Assembly: GCA_944381075.1 (NCBI GenBank) | Contig: CALWJT010000015.1 | Location: forward strand, 1-64,000 | Direction of reading: 5' to 3' | Length of the DNA: 64,000 nucleotides | Origin: an uncultured Clostridia bacterium | GTDB taxonomy: Bacteria; Bacillota; Clostridia; Oscillospirales; CAG-272 | Shown: one piece after another, positions 8,857 to 18,050 of the stretch | Position numbering within the stretch: position 1 is the stretch's first letter | Layout of the letters: the number at the start of each line of letters is the position of its first letter | Notes under the pieces: model-generated | Databases searched by the model: none | What the model was told of the DNA's origin: nothing | The model's input: the letters and a program-made list of their open reading frames with translations, nothing else | Position numbers and translations under genes: made by a program

Positions 8857-9438
8857 ATGATGCGTAAGATGCCGTTTGCGCTGACAGATAAAACGGACAT
8901 CAAGATTTTCATTCTGTATCTTTTGATGCACATCGAGCGTCCGGTAGACTTTGCGACGCTGCATGACATTGTGGTTCAGGATGAGTTTGTACGGCAGTTC
9001 GATTTTATGGACTGCTTTTACGAGCTTTGCGAGACGGAGGCCATTCAGAAATCGGAGAAGGACGGCAGGGAGTACTATGCCATCACGCCGAAGGGAAGGG
9101 CGGCGGCGGAGACGCTGCAAAGCGACCTTCTGCGTCCGATTCGCGAACGGGCGCTTCGTTCTGCCCTGCGGCTGCTTTCGTTCCAAAGCCGCGGTACGGT
9201 GATAAGGAGCAGGGTCGTTGCGCTCGAAAACGGAAAGTTCCAGCTGGAATGCGAGTGCCGGGACAGCGAAGGCACGCTGATGCAGACGTCCGTTGTTGTG
9301 GAAACGCAGCGTCAGGCGGAGCTGATGAAGTATAATTTTGACGACAGGGCAGAGCTTGTTTACCGCGGCATCCTCAGTCTCCTGTCGGGAGACATGAATT
9401 ATCTTGCGGATTCCTGGATGTCGGACGACGAAAAATAA
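8857..9438 (+). CDS. DUF4364 family protein (winged-helix type)
   Basis: A 193-residue soluble protein. It opens with the family's typical helix (TDKTDIKIFILYLLMHIERP), has a winged-helix-like first half ending YYAITPKGRAAAETL, and an alpha/beta C-terminal half. DUF4364 proteins are widespread in Clostridia, have no established role, and resemble PadR/MarR-like DNA-binding folds. The exact start is uncertain: ATGs at 8857, 8860 and 8869 share one AAAGGG site. It sits divergent from the mannosidase operon and 42 nt ahead of a DUF624 gene. Confidence 0.8.
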   Translation: MMRKMPFALTDKTDIKIFILYLLMHIERPVDFATLHDIVVQDEFVRQFDFMDCFYELCETEAIQKSEKDGREYYAITPKGRAAAETLQSDLLRPIRERALRSALRLLSFQSRGTVIRSRVVALENGKFQLECECRDSEGTLMQTSVVVETQRQAELMKYNFDDRAELVYRGILSLLSGDMNYLADSWMSDDEK

Positions 9439-9480
9439 TCATGACAAAATAAAATTTTTATAGAAGGGAAACGTCGGAAA

Positions 9481-10497
9481 TTGAAAGAATTTGACGAACA
9501 CGGTGAGCCGGTAAAACCGCCGAAAAAGAAAAAATTCAGCCTTTTTGGAGGTTATTGGAGAGACGGAAAGGGCGTCAAGAAGGAAGACGTCATCACCGAT
9601 TATAATTTCATCAACTTTTTTAAGCTGTACGCCCGCAAATTTACAAGGCTCGTTTGGGTGAATGCGCTTTATATCGTCGGAAATTTTCCGATTTTCTTCC
9701 TGCTGCTCGCGGTCGCCGGCTTTTTCGGAAAAGCGGGGGTCGCGCCGGCAAGCGAGGTGTTTCCGGTGATCAATGGCATCCGCGTTGCCTCCGGTGAGTT
9801 TTCCCCGTCGATGTCGGCGCTGCTTGGCATCCACGGGGCTATGGCGACGATCTCGGCGCCGACGACGGCGACCTATATCCTCTGGGGGCTGGGGGCGCTG
9901 GTCCTCTTTACCTTCGGACCCGTCAACGCAGGCTGCACATATATCATAAAAAATCTCGTAAAGGGCGAGCCTGTCTTCCTGTGGCAGGATTTCAAGGCGA
10001 CCATCAAATCGGGCTGGAAGCAGTCTCTCCCGTTCGGTATTCTGGATCTTTTGATGGTCGGACTTTGTTCGTTTTCCCTTTATAGCTATTATTATAACTA
10101 TTCCCGATATTACGTCCTTTTCTACTGCATGCTGATCGTCATTATGCTGTATTCCTTTATGCGGTTCTATATTTATACGATCATGGTGACGTTTGACATC
10201 AGCCTTCCGAAAATCATCAAAAATGCCGCTATTTTCTCTATCCTTGGGTTCGGACGCAATTTCATCATGCTGCTGGGGATTCTCATGCTGATCCTCCTTA
10301 CCGGAGCACTGGGATCTGTTTTCGTCCCGCTTGGCGTGATCAGCATCTTTATGATCCTGTTCTCCTCATGCGCATTCATGGGTATGTATGCCGCCTATCC
10401 CAAGATAAAGAAATATATGATAGACCCCTACTATTCCGGAAGAGAAGAGCCGGACGAGCCGGACGAGGAATCCGGCTCGGAATCGGAGCCAAACTGA
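9481..10497 (+). CDS. DUF624 (YesL-like) integral membrane protein
   Basis: A 338-residue membrane protein with about six hydrophobic helices. The core resembles YesL/DUF624 proteins (FGPVNAGCTYIIKNLVKGEP, followed by the FLWQDF segment). Both ends are charged: a Lys-rich N-terminus (PPKKKKFSLF) and an acidic tail (EEPDEPDEESGSE). DUF624 proteins often sit near sugar ABC transporters, but none is here. The start is a TTG with AAGGG 12 nt upstream, with no better candidate. A terminator follows. Confidence 0.8.
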   Translation: MKEFDEHGEPVKPPKKKKFSLFGGYWRDGKGVKKEDVITDYNFINFFKLYARKFTRLVWVNALYIVGNFPIFFLLLAVAGFFGKAGVAPASEVFPVINGIRVASGEFSPSMSALLGIHGAMATISAPTTATYILWGLGALVLFTFGPVNAGCTYIIKNLVKGEPVFLWQDFKATIKSGWKQSLPFGILDLLMVGLCSFSLYSYYYNYSRYYVLFYCMLIVIMLYSFMRFYIYTIMVTFDISLPKIIKNAAIFSILGFGRNFIMLLGILMLILLTGALGSVFVPLGVISIFMILFSSCAFMGMYAAYPKIKKYMIDPYYSGREEPDEPDEESGSESEPN

Positions 10498-10505
10498 ATA
10501 GATAC

Positions 10506-10546
10506 ACCGCCTTTCGTGAAGAATAAATTTCTGAGAGGCGGTTTTC
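10506..10546 (+). terminator. Intrinsic terminator after the DUF624 gene
   Basis: Stem ACCGCCTTTC / GAGAGGCGGT (one G-U pair) followed by TTTTC. Confidence 0.65.
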
Positions 10547-10583
10547 TTATGAAAAAACATCGCCCCCTGAAAGGTGGTTTATC

Positions 10584-11480
10584 ATGTTTGAAATCAGGAC
10601 GGATCTTGCGGAGGAGCTGCGCGACAGAGCGATGAGCGCCGAGGCGAAGGCAGATTCGGGGGAGCTGGACGGCGTTCTTTACCGGGAGACGGAAAAGGGC
10701 GACGTGAAAATCAGTACCATTGAGATTGTCAATGAAAACGGCGAAAAAAAGCTGGGAAAAAAATGCGGAAAGTACGTTACGATTTCTTATCCGACTGCAT
10801 CGGGACTTGGATATGCTGAGCTGATCGCGCTTTGCGATATCCTTGCGGAGCAGATACGGAGCCTTTGCGGCGATGTTTCGAGCGCGCTTGTCTGCGGACT
10901 GGGAAACCGCGCGCTGGCGGCAGATGCGGTCGGCGTTCTTGCCGCCGAAAAGGTGCTTGTCACCCATCATATGAAGAAAAACGATTCGTCATTTTTTCGG
11001 AAGAGCGGATTTTTTGATCTTGCCGCCTTGTCGCCCGGCGTGATGGCGAAAACGGGAATGGAAGCCGCCGACCTTGTGAAAAGTGCGGTGGAGGATCTGC
11101 GTCCGGACGTGGTGATCGCCGTGGATTCTCTTGCCGCCAGGGAGGCGGCACGGCTTGCACGGACCATTCAGCTCTCGGATACCGGACTTTCTCCCGGCTC
11201 CGGCGTCGGCAACCGGCGCGCCTCCTTTGACCGCGCCTATATCGGCGTCCCCGTGATCGCCATCGGAGTGCCGACCGTTGTGGATACGGCGACGCTCGTC
11301 TACGATGCGCTGGAGGGAAAAGAGACGAATCCCGCGCTTCTACAGAAGCTTTCGGGTTTATTTGTGTCGCCGAAGGAGATCGATGTCATCGCAGAGAACG
11401 TAGGAAAAATCATCGGCTATGCCATCAATCGGGCGTTTCACGGCGACTTTTCCTATGAAGAAATGGCAATGATGGCATAA
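10584..11480 (+). CDS. gpr: Germination protease GPR
   Basis: Spore endopeptidase (peptidase family A25/M63) that degrades small acid-soluble spore proteins during germination. It has 298 residues. It carries the family opening (FEIRTDLAEE, then Gly-rich prodomain-like residues), the VCGLGNRALAADAVG segment, and the VIAVDSLAAR and SPGSGVGNRR motifs with the conserved acidic residues. It is shorter than the roughly 370-residue Bacillus enzyme, as is common in Clostridia. AAAGGTGG precedes the ATG. Its position just before spoIIP is the conserved order of endospore formers. Confidence 0.93.
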   Translation: MFEIRTDLAEELRDRAMSAEAKADSGELDGVLYRETEKGDVKISTIEIVNENGEKKLGKKCGKYVTISYPTASGLGYAELIALCDILAEQIRSLCGDVSSALVCGLGNRALAADAVGVLAAEKVLVTHHMKKNDSSFFRKSGFFDLAALSPGVMAKTGMEAADLVKSAVEDLRPDVVIAVDSLAAREAARLARTIQLSDTGLSPGSGVGNRRASFDRAYIGVPVIAIGVPTVVDTATLVYDALEGKETNPALLQKLSGLFVSPKEIDVIAENVGKIIGYAINRAFHGDFSYEEMAMMA

Positions 11481-11506
11481 ACCTTCCGAGAGGACCATAT
11501 AGATAT

Positions 11507-11539
11507 AGCGGCGGCGGTATCCGCCGCTGTTTATTTTTC
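11507..11539 (+). terminator. Intrinsic terminator between gpr and spoIIP
   Basis: AGCGGCGG / CCGCCGCT stem followed by GTTTATTTTT, so gpr and spoIIP are probably separate transcripts. Confidence 0.75.
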
Positions 11540-11603
11540 TGTTGATAATAAAAGCTGCCGGCTTGTGTGGTAAGCGGCGGGCTTACTTGTGACGGAGGTT
11601 ATT

Positions 11604-12644
11604 ATGAATCGAAATTTGCCGGTCCCGGTCAAGGACGAAGCGGTCCCGTATCTGCAAAAAAGAAAGCACAAGGAAAATAAAACCACGCTGTCTAAATTTT
11701 TTCTCATCCTGCTTGCCGTCGTCCTGCTCGCTGGAATCGTTTTATGCGCCGGAAAATTTGGACTTTTCTCTTTTTTGGCAGGCGGAGATGCAGAACAGAC
11801 GACGACGGGGAGCAGCACGGAAACGACGACGGGGGAGACGACCACCAATCTGTATGCGTTCGATTATGAAAAGCTCTCCGAGGACGCTCTTGCGATTCTC
11901 CCATGTGATCTGAGCGCATGGGCATCGGGAAACCGTTATCACAATCAGACGAGTTATGACGTCGAATCCTTGTCCCCGCAGGCGCTGGAGGTGCTTGAGC
12001 AGGACACGGTCACGGTCCTTGTGGTCAATACGCATCCGTATGAAGCTTATTCGGAGGACGGCGCCTTTGAATATAAGGACGGCTCTTATGTCAATGCCGG
12101 ATCGGAGGAAAACTCCGTTGCCGCCGTGGCGAAGGCGTTTATCGAGGCCCTTGCCAAGCGTGGGATCCGGGCAGAATATGTGGCGCTTTCCACGACCTCG
12201 AGCCTGCATTCCTATGAGGCGGCTTATGAGGCGCTGACTGCGGCGCTGGCGGAATATCCGGACGTCCGGTATATCGTCGATATCCACCGCGATATTCTGC
12301 TCGATGATGACGGGAACATGCTTCGTCCGGTGACGGCGGGAGAGGCGGGGACAATGGCGCAGATGCGCCTTGTCATCGGAACGGACGCGGATGGTGCGCC
12401 GTATGAAAATTGGGAGAAAGGCGCGTCGGCTGCCCTTGCGCTCGCGGAAAAGCTCACGGCAAGCTATCCGTCCCTTTTGATGCCGACGGAGATCTCGCGT
12501 TCCCGCTTGAATCAGCATCTGCCGGTCACGGTATTTACGGCGGAGATCGGAACCTGCGGCAACAGCGTCGAGGAAGCGGTCCGCACAGCGCAGGCGTTCG
12601 GAGAGGTTTTTGCAGCAGCGGTCACGCAGACGGACACGCAATAA
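11604..12644 (+). CDS. spoIIP: Stage II sporulation protein P (peptidoglycan amidase/endopeptidase)
   Basis: Engulfment hydrolase of 346 residues. A basic cytoplasmic N-terminus and one membrane helix (about 30-55) are followed by a Thr-rich linker (EQTTTGSSTETTTGETTT) and the amidase domain. Family motifs seen are VLVVNTHPYEAY, VDIHRDIL, the QMRLVIGTD strand and the closing FTAEIGTCGNSVEEAVRTA. In Bacillus this enzyme works with SpoIID and SpoIIM at the septum, and neither is in the window. The ATG at 11604 has GGAGG 7-8 nt upstream, so the GTG at 11589 was rejected. Confidence 0.92.
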   Translation: MNRNLPVPVKDEAVPYLQKRKHKENKTTLSKFFLILLAVVLLAGIVLCAGKFGLFSFLAGGDAEQTTTGSSTETTTGETTTNLYAFDYEKLSEDALAILPCDLSAWASGNRYHNQTSYDVESLSPQALEVLEQDTVTVLVVNTHPYEAYSEDGAFEYKDGSYVNAGSEENSVAAVAKAFIEALAKRGIRAEYVALSTTSSLHSYEAAYEALTAALAEYPDVRYIVDIHRDILLDDDGNMLRPVTAGEAGTMAQMRLVIGTDADGAPYENWEKGASAALALAEKLTASYPSLLMPTEISRSRLNQHLPVTVFTAEIGTCGNSVEEAVRTAQAFGEVFAAAVTQTDTQ

Positions 12645-12689
12645 GGCAAAACGGAGGAGGCAGACGCCTCCTCCGTTTTGCTTTTTGCC
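12645..12689 (+). terminator. Intrinsic terminator after spoIIP
   Basis: GGCAAAACGGAGGAGGC / GCCTCCTCCGTTTTGC stem with loop AGAC, then TTTTT. Confidence 0.88.
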
Positions 12690-12857
12690 TTATAATTCCG
12701 ATTTCGGCTCGGCAGTATTCCGAGAAAATCCAATCCCCGTTTTTCTCCGCGCGGCGGTATTTTGCTGGCTGAGAATCGATAAAGGGACGGCTTTGGGGGT
12801 CCTTCGGAATGCGGTTCCGTCTCAAGGGAGTCATTGTCAAAAGAAGCTTCTCCTACT

Positions 12858-12899
12858 GGAAAAAGGCCCCATCCTGCTCTTTTTCTAAGCAGGATGGGG
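12858..12899 (-). terminator. Intrinsic terminator after the GH28-type gene
   Basis: On the minus strand CCCCATCCTGCT / AGCAGGATGGGG followed by CCTTTTTCC. Confidence 0.75.
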
Positions 12900-12903
12900 A
12901 CGG

Positions 12904-15804
12904 TTATTCTTCGTAGTCAAAATAGGCGATATCCGGCCTTGCATCCGGCTTTTCGAGCGTGATATCACAATCCGTGACCCGAAAATTCTTTGCGTAGCGG
13001 ACGGTGAACATAGAGCCTGCGGAAAGTCCGTGCCTGTCGTATTCCGGATATTTTTTATCGATGACAGAGGGGCAGCCCGGGACCTTGTCAAATCCGCCGG
13101 GCAGGATGAAGCGGCACTTCTCGAAGGTGACGTTCTCCATGCGCTGGCGCTCGCTTTGCCCTACTGCCATGACCTCGCGGATATCCTTCGTATAGCTGAA
13201 CGGATACGGATGCTCGAATCGCAGCTCGCGGAAGGTCACGTTCTTCATGTAGCCCGACCGTTCGGCAAAGCCCTCTCCGCGGGGAAGCCGGTTCCGGTTC
13301 CCGACGACAAGGTATGCCGGCGCGCCGACGTCTGTCATATCGATGCGGCGGAACAGGACGTTTTCCACAGCCGCTCCGTCTACGGTTTCAAGCGAAATAC
13401 CGCAGCGGTTGACGTTTTTCACGGTACAGCCGCAGATCTCGGTATCCTTCAGGCAGAAATAGGTGTCTGTGCCGAATTTGATGCCGGAGGCAAGACTTTG
13501 GATCATCATATCCTCGACGTAAATATTGTAGCAGCCTACGGGATCCGAGCTTTTGAAGCAAAGGCCGTCGTCGCCCGCCATGATAGAACACCCGTAAATG
13601 GTCATGTCGTGGCAGTCCACGGGGTCGATGCCGTCGCGGTTCGGCGTGTTCATGCAGTCGAGGTTGAGTCCGCGCAGGAGCAGATTCGAGCTGGAGAGCG
13701 GTACGACCGTCCAGAAGGCGCTGCTCTTGAAATTCAGATGCTCGATGGTGATACCTTCTGAATAGGCGATATAGATCAGGTCAGGGCGCGCGTCCGCCGT
13801 CCGTCTGTCTGCGGCGGGATCGTTCATTTTGAAGCGGTAGCGGCCGTTTCCGTCCAGCATGCCGCCGCCTGTGATGCGGATATTGGAAAGTCCCTCGCCG
13901 TAGAGAAGGCCGCGTCCGAGCTGACGGTGCGCGCAAAGGCTTGTGCGCGGCTCCTTCAGGGGATATTCGCCGTGGTCCTGTGTTCCGAGCAGCGTTGCGG
14001 TCGTATCCACAAAAAAGGTCATATCCGAGCGAAGAAGGATCTCGCCGGAGAAGAATACACCGTCGTGCAGGTATACCGTGCCTCCGGTAAAGGCGGCGTC
14101 GTCCACCGCGCGCTGGATGGCCGCGGTGTCGAGCGCCGTCCCGTTGCCTGCGGCGAAGTACGGCGCTTCTTTGACGTCGAATACCGGCGCCGCCGGCAGC
14201 ACGCCGCGCGAGAAGTCGGCGGCGTCATAGATGCGGATCCGATTTATGAGCAGACGTTCTCCGCCCTGTACTGCGAATACCAGGCGGGAGATGCTGTCCG
14301 CGGGATGGAGGAAACGAAAATCCCGCGCTCGCACGGCGCCGTCCACCATCAGCGTATAGACGGAACGTTCGGTATCCAGCGTCACCTTGATCTGATACCA
14401 GTTGCCGGCGGGGTAATATTGCCAGTCGGTCAGCCCTTCGTAAAGCTCGACCCACTCGTCGCCGTCCGTCGCGAAAAGGCAGTTTCGATAGAATGCGACC
14501 CGACAGACGGGGACTCCGCTCCCGTCCGTGATTTCCGGCGCGAGCACAAGTCCCGTGCCGCGCGCACGTATCTTGGTTTCTACCGAGAGGATGCCGCTTG
14601 CGGCGGGGAAGAGGTACTCCGCATAGGTATCACCCCCGTCCGCGGAGGACAGGGAAAGACTTGCATCGTCCTGGAACGGCTCCGGAAGGCGCTCGCATAT
14701 CGCATTTTTTGACGGGGTGACGGCAGAACAGCCGGAGCTCCATTCTTCACATGCGAGATAGACCTCCGTGTCGTCAAACACATAGAGGTTGTCAAGCGTG
14801 CCCTCCCCGTCGCAGGAGACGGATACGGCAAGCGGCGCATGGTCCGAGAGGACCTCCGACCGGCAGATGAGACGGCTGTTTATCCAGATGTCGTATTCTC
14901 CGAGCTCCGTATCCAGCACGAGCCGCAGAGAAAGCTCTTCTCCCGGCGCATAGGACGCGATGGGCTCATCGTCCAGCGTGCGGATCTCGTCGCCGTCGAG
15001 GCAGACACCGCAGACGGCGCCGAGCTCTCCCAGAAGGGCGGCGCTGAGGACGCCGGACGTGCAGCCGATCTTCGCCGTCATCACAACGCGGGACGAGACG
15101 GGCGGCAATCCCTTTTTGAGCGAGGCTGTCCCCTGCAGACGGACGAAGCGGTCGCGCGGCTCTCCGCTTCTTGCGCAAAGCGTACAGCCGCGGCACTCAT
15201 AGCGCGACAGCGCTTCGTTATCGTTGAAGACCTCCGCGATATAGCTCTGATAAGTGCGCTTGCGGTAGGGCTCTGCCGGCACGCCCAGCACCGGCGTTTG
15301 CGGCAGAGGGGTTTTGCCTTCGGCAGAGGCGGGACGTGCCAGTACGATGAAATGGTTGCCGTCCCCCGAAATACCGGGGATATGTACATGAGCGCCCGCC
15401 GGAAAAGATTTTTCAAAAAGAAGATAGCTTCTGCCGTCCGAGCCCTGAAGCTGTTCTTTTGCCGCGGCAAATTCCGCCGTGATATCCGGAAGCGATCCCG
15501 AAAGATGCGCGTCGAGCGCCACCGCGACGACGGCGTCCCGCTCGCAGAAGAAATCTACCTCCCCCTTGTCGTCGAATCCCTGCGCGCGGGAATTGAACGT
15601 CATGATGTAGTCCGCGCCGCGCCAGCGCTCCGGCACGAAGGCGGCCGTGACCTCCTCGTTGGAATGGAGCTTTGCGCCGACGTCCAATCCGGCGTATACG
15701 GAATACCAGCCGCTCGTATCCCACGGCGAAACAAATCTCCCGATGATCGGGGCTTCGGGATAATATGCGACCTCGCTTCTTCTGTTGTGTGGATTCTGGT
15801 TCAT
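12904..15804 (-). CDS. GH28 polygalacturonase-like protein with large N-terminal extension
   Basis: A 966-residue protein. The C-terminal part (about 560-960) is a pectin-lyase-type right-handed beta-helix with GH28 acid motifs: NRDGIDPVDC and GDDGLCFKSS. The usual catalytic-His segment is replaced by ASGIKFGTDT, as in some exo-acting or rhamnogalacturonan-type relatives. The first ~550 residues are beta-rich, with two stretches that look like concanavalin-type sandwich domains (e.g. LRLVLDTELGEYDIWINSR and IKVTLDTERSVYTLMVDGA). There is no signal peptide, so a cytoplasmic role on imported pectic or host oligosaccharides is likely. GGAGAG precedes the ATG. Monocistronic. Confidence 0.85.
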   Translation of the reverse strand: MNQNPHNRRSEVAYYPEAPIIGRFVSPWDTSGWYSVYAGLDVGAKLHSNEEVTAAFVPERWRGADYIMTFNSRAQGFDDKGEVDFFCERDAVVAVALDAHLSGSLPDITAEFAAAKEQLQGSDGRSYLLFEKSFPAGAHVHIPGISGDGNHFIVLARPASAEGKTPLPQTPVLGVPAEPYRKRTYQSYIAEVFNDNEALSRYECRGCTLCARSGEPRDRFVRLQGTASLKKGLPPVSSRVVMTAKIGCTSGVLSAALLGELGAVCGVCLDGDEIRTLDDEPIASYAPGEELSLRLVLDTELGEYDIWINSRLICRSEVLSDHAPLAVSVSCDGEGTLDNLYVFDDTEVYLACEEWSSGCSAVTPSKNAICERLPEPFQDDASLSLSSADGGDTYAEYLFPAASGILSVETKIRARGTGLVLAPEITDGSGVPVCRVAFYRNCLFATDGDEWVELYEGLTDWQYYPAGNWYQIKVTLDTERSVYTLMVDGAVRARDFRFLHPADSISRLVFAVQGGERLLINRIRIYDAADFSRGVLPAAPVFDVKEAPYFAAGNGTALDTAAIQRAVDDAAFTGGTVYLHDGVFFSGEILLRSDMTFFVDTTATLLGTQDHGEYPLKEPRTSLCAHRQLGRGLLYGEGLSNIRITGGGMLDGNGRYRFKMNDPAADRRTADARPDLIYIAYSEGITIEHLNFKSSAFWTVVPLSSSNLLLRGLNLDCMNTPNRDGIDPVDCHDMTIYGCSIMAGDDGLCFKSSDPVGCYNIYVEDMMIQSLASGIKFGTDTYFCLKDTEICGCTVKNVNRCGISLETVDGAAVENVLFRRIDMTDVGAPAYLVVGNRNRLPRGEGFAERSGYMKNVTFRELRFEHPYPFSYTKDIREVMAVGQSERQRMENVTFEKCRFILPGGFDKVPGCPSVIDKKYPEYDRHGLSAGSMFTVRYAKNFRVTDCDITLEKPDARPDIAYFDYEE

Positions 15805-15873
15805 AGTTTCACTCTCCGTCCTTTTTTGCCCTCGCCGGAGCCATTCTGCGGCTGCCGGTGCGCTTATGCTTGC

Positions 15874-15909
15874 TTTGCCGCCGCCCGAAAAAGGCGGACG
15901 GCGGCAAAG
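15874..15909 (-). other. GC-rich hairpin downstream of the RNase J gene
   Basis: CTTTGCCGCCG / CGGCGGCAAAG stem without a following T-run. It could be a weak terminator or an RNA 3'-end stabiliser for the RNase J mRNA. Confidence 0.4.
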
Positions 15910-15928
15910 TGAAGAATCGCTCCGGCGC

Positions 15929-17665
15929 TTAGATGTCCATGATGATGGGCAGGATCATCGGCTTGCGCTTGGTCTGCGAATAGATGAATTTCGACAGGTC
16001 ATCCTTGACCTTGTATTTGAGCTGCGTCCAGTCGACGACGCCCTTGTTCAGACATCCGTAGAGCGCGTCGCGCGCAATGAGCCGGATCTGGTCGATCAGC
16101 TTTTCCGATTCCTTGGCATAGACGAAGCCGCGCGAAACGATCTCCGGTCCGGACAGGATGTCGCAGGCCTGCGTATCGATGGTGGAAACGACGATGATGA
16201 TGCCGTCCTCCGAGAGATGGCGCCGGTCGCGCAGCACTACGTTTCCGACGTCTCCGACGCCGGTGCCGTCCACGAGCACGATGCCGGCAGGCACGGTGCC
16301 GTTGAACTTTGCGCTGTCCGTCCCGATCTCCAGGATCTTGCCGATCTCCGATATGAAAATATGATTGGCCGGCATCCCCATATATTCGGCAAGCTCCTTG
16401 TGATGATAGAGATGACGCGCCTCACCGTGGACCGGCATAAAGTATTTCGGGTGCAGCAGCGCGTGCAGAATCTTTAATTCCTCCTGGCAGGCGTGTCCGG
16501 AAACATGGACCTCCGCGACGCTGTCGTTGAGTACGGTGACGCCCTTTTTATAAAGCTCGTTGATGATATTGCCGACCAGCTTTTCGTTGCCGGGGATCGC
16601 CGACGCGCTGATGATGACGACGTCTCCCGAACCGAGCTCCACCTTGTCGTGCATGCCGAACGCCATGCGGTAGAGCGCGGACATCGGCTCTCCCTGGCTG
16701 CCGGTGGAGACGATGGTCATTTTCTCCGGCGGATATTTTTTGATCTCGCTGATGTCGACGAGCACTCCTTCCGGAAAGCTCATGTAGCCGAGCTCCACGG
16801 CGGCGGAGACGATGTTTATCATGCTGCGGCCGGTGACGGCGACCTTTCTGCCGTATTTTGCGGCGGCGTTGATGATCTGCTGTACGCGGTGAACGTTCGA
16901 GGAGAACGTCGCAATGACGATTCGTTTTTTCCGATAGGCCTCGAAAAAGCGGGCGAGCGATTCGCCGACCTTGCGCTCCGAGGGGGTAAAGCCCTGCCGT
17001 TCGACATTGGTCGATTCGCACATGAAAAGCAGGACGCCCTCTTTCCCGATTTCACCGAACCTTGCAAGGTCGGTCATCTCGCCGTCGATCGGCGTCGGAT
17101 CGATCTTGAAGTCACCGGAGTGGACAACGATGCCGACCGGTGTCCGAATGGCAAGCGCGCAGGCGTCTGCAATCGAATGGTTGACACGGATGAACTCCAC
17201 CTCGAACTGTCCGAGGACGACCTTGTCCCCCGCTTTGACACAGTGGAGCTCCGGCTTGAAATCGAATACGTGCTCCTCGAATTTGTTTTCCAGAATGCCG
17301 AGGGTCAGCCTTGTCCCATAGATCGGGACGTTCAGCTTCTGCAGAAGATACGGGATACCGCCGATGTGGTCCTCGTGGCCGTGCGTGAGCACGATGCCGC
17401 GAATCTTGTCCGCGTTGCTGACAAGATAGGTAAGATCCGGCACGACAAGGTCGATCCCCAGCATATCGTCGTTGGGGAAGCCGAGTCCGCAGTCGATGAT
17501 GAGGATGCTGTCGCTGTATTCGAGCACCGTGAGGTTCTTGCCGATTTCATCGAGGCCGCCGAGCGGGATGACGCGGAGCTTTTTGAGCTTGCTCCTTGCT
17601 CCTCTTGTCGTTTTTGACGGTTTTGTATTGACAGGCTTTGTGGTTGATTTTGCAGTTTTTGGCAT
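15929..17665 (-). CDS. rnj: Ribonuclease J
   Basis: 5'-exo/endoribonuclease of the metallo-beta-lactamase/beta-CASP group, 578 residues, acting on mRNA decay and rRNA maturation in the cytoplasm. Seen are a basic N-terminal tail (PKTAKSTTKPVNTKPSK), the KLRVIPLGGLDEIGKN opening, the zinc motif HGHEDH (95-100), the beta-CASP core with GSQGEPMSA, SGHACQEEL and PVHGEARHL, and the C-terminal domain. The ATG at 17665 was chosen because the homology begins here. Its ribosome site lies in the arm of a hairpin. The upstream in-frame extension to 17761 reads through two hairpins and is unlikely to be translated. Paralogue J1 versus J2 cannot be assigned. Confidence 0.94.
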   Translation of the reverse strand: MPKTAKSTTKPVNTKPSKTTRGARSKLKKLRVIPLGGLDEIGKNLTVLEYSDSILIIDCGLGFPNDDMLGIDLVVPDLTYLVSNADKIRGIVLTHGHEDHIGGIPYLLQKLNVPIYGTRLTLGILENKFEEHVFDFKPELHCVKAGDKVVLGQFEVEFIRVNHSIADACALAIRTPVGIVVHSGDFKIDPTPIDGEMTDLARFGEIGKEGVLLFMCESTNVERQGFTPSERKVGESLARFFEAYRKKRIVIATFSSNVHRVQQIINAAAKYGRKVAVTGRSMINIVSAAVELGYMSFPEGVLVDISEIKKYPPEKMTIVSTGSQGEPMSALYRMAFGMHDKVELGSGDVVIISASAIPGNEKLVGNIINELYKKGVTVLNDSVAEVHVSGHACQEELKILHALLHPKYFMPVHGEARHLYHHKELAEYMGMPANHIFISEIGKILEIGTDSAKFNGTVPAGIVLVDGTGVGDVGNVVLRDRRHLSEDGIIIVVSTIDTQACDILSGPEIVSRGFVYAKESEKLIDQIRLIARDALYGCLNKGVVDWTQLKYKVKDDLSKFIYSQTKRKPMILPIIMDI

Positions 17666-17956
17666 AAATGATACCGCCCTGCCTTTTGCAGGGCCCCTTT
17701 CCTTTAAAAATAAAAAATCACAGCAAAAATCCTGAACAGAAAAACATTCTGTTCGGGTCAATAATCTGATTCAATATGTATCGCACAAAGACATGCCGCG
17801 CGCCCATCCGCGGTGCCTCTGTACAAAAGAAAATAAAGTTTTTTGCATTCAACCGGCATACCATCGCCCCTGTAAGCCGGTAAAATGCGATCTATATTGT
17901 ATTCAAATTATTTCTGAAAGAAACTGAAAGGAAGAGATATCCTTTCTCCTCCTTTC
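17666..17956 (-). promoter_or_regulatory. Long structured 5' leader of the RNase J mRNA
   Basis: About 285 nt separate the predicted start site from the RNase J ATG. Hairpin A (17676-17694) is GCCCTGC / GCAGGGC with a 5-nt loop, and its 3' arm holds the AGGG of the ribosome site 10 nt before the ATG. Hairpin B (17731-17757) is an 11-bp stem GAACAGAA / TTCTGTTC extended by CC/GG and a G-U pair. Masking of the ribosome site and RNA-based autocontrol are inferences. Confidence 0.55.
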
Positions 17957-17985
17957 ATTATACACCTATTTTACGGAATTCGCAA
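17957..17985 (-). promoter_or_regulatory. Sigma-A promoter of RNase J
   Basis: Minus strand TTGCGA, 17-bp spacer, TATAAT. Confidence 0.7.
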
Positions 17986-18023
17986 TAGTTTTTTCAAAGG
18001 AAAAGGGAAATAAACTGTAAACA

Positions 18024-18050
18024 AAGGCTTCCCGACAGGGAAAAAGCCTT
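18024..18050 (-). terminator. Terminator overlapping the stop of the DUF4091 gene
   Basis: Minus strand AAGGCTTTTTCCC / GGGAAGCCTT with loop TGTC and a small bulge, followed by TGTTT. Confidence 0.5.

Noticed and set aside
16493..17617. 374-codon plus-strand frame opposite RNase J
   Set aside because: Shadow of the RNase J gene, Asp/Val-rich with no domain.
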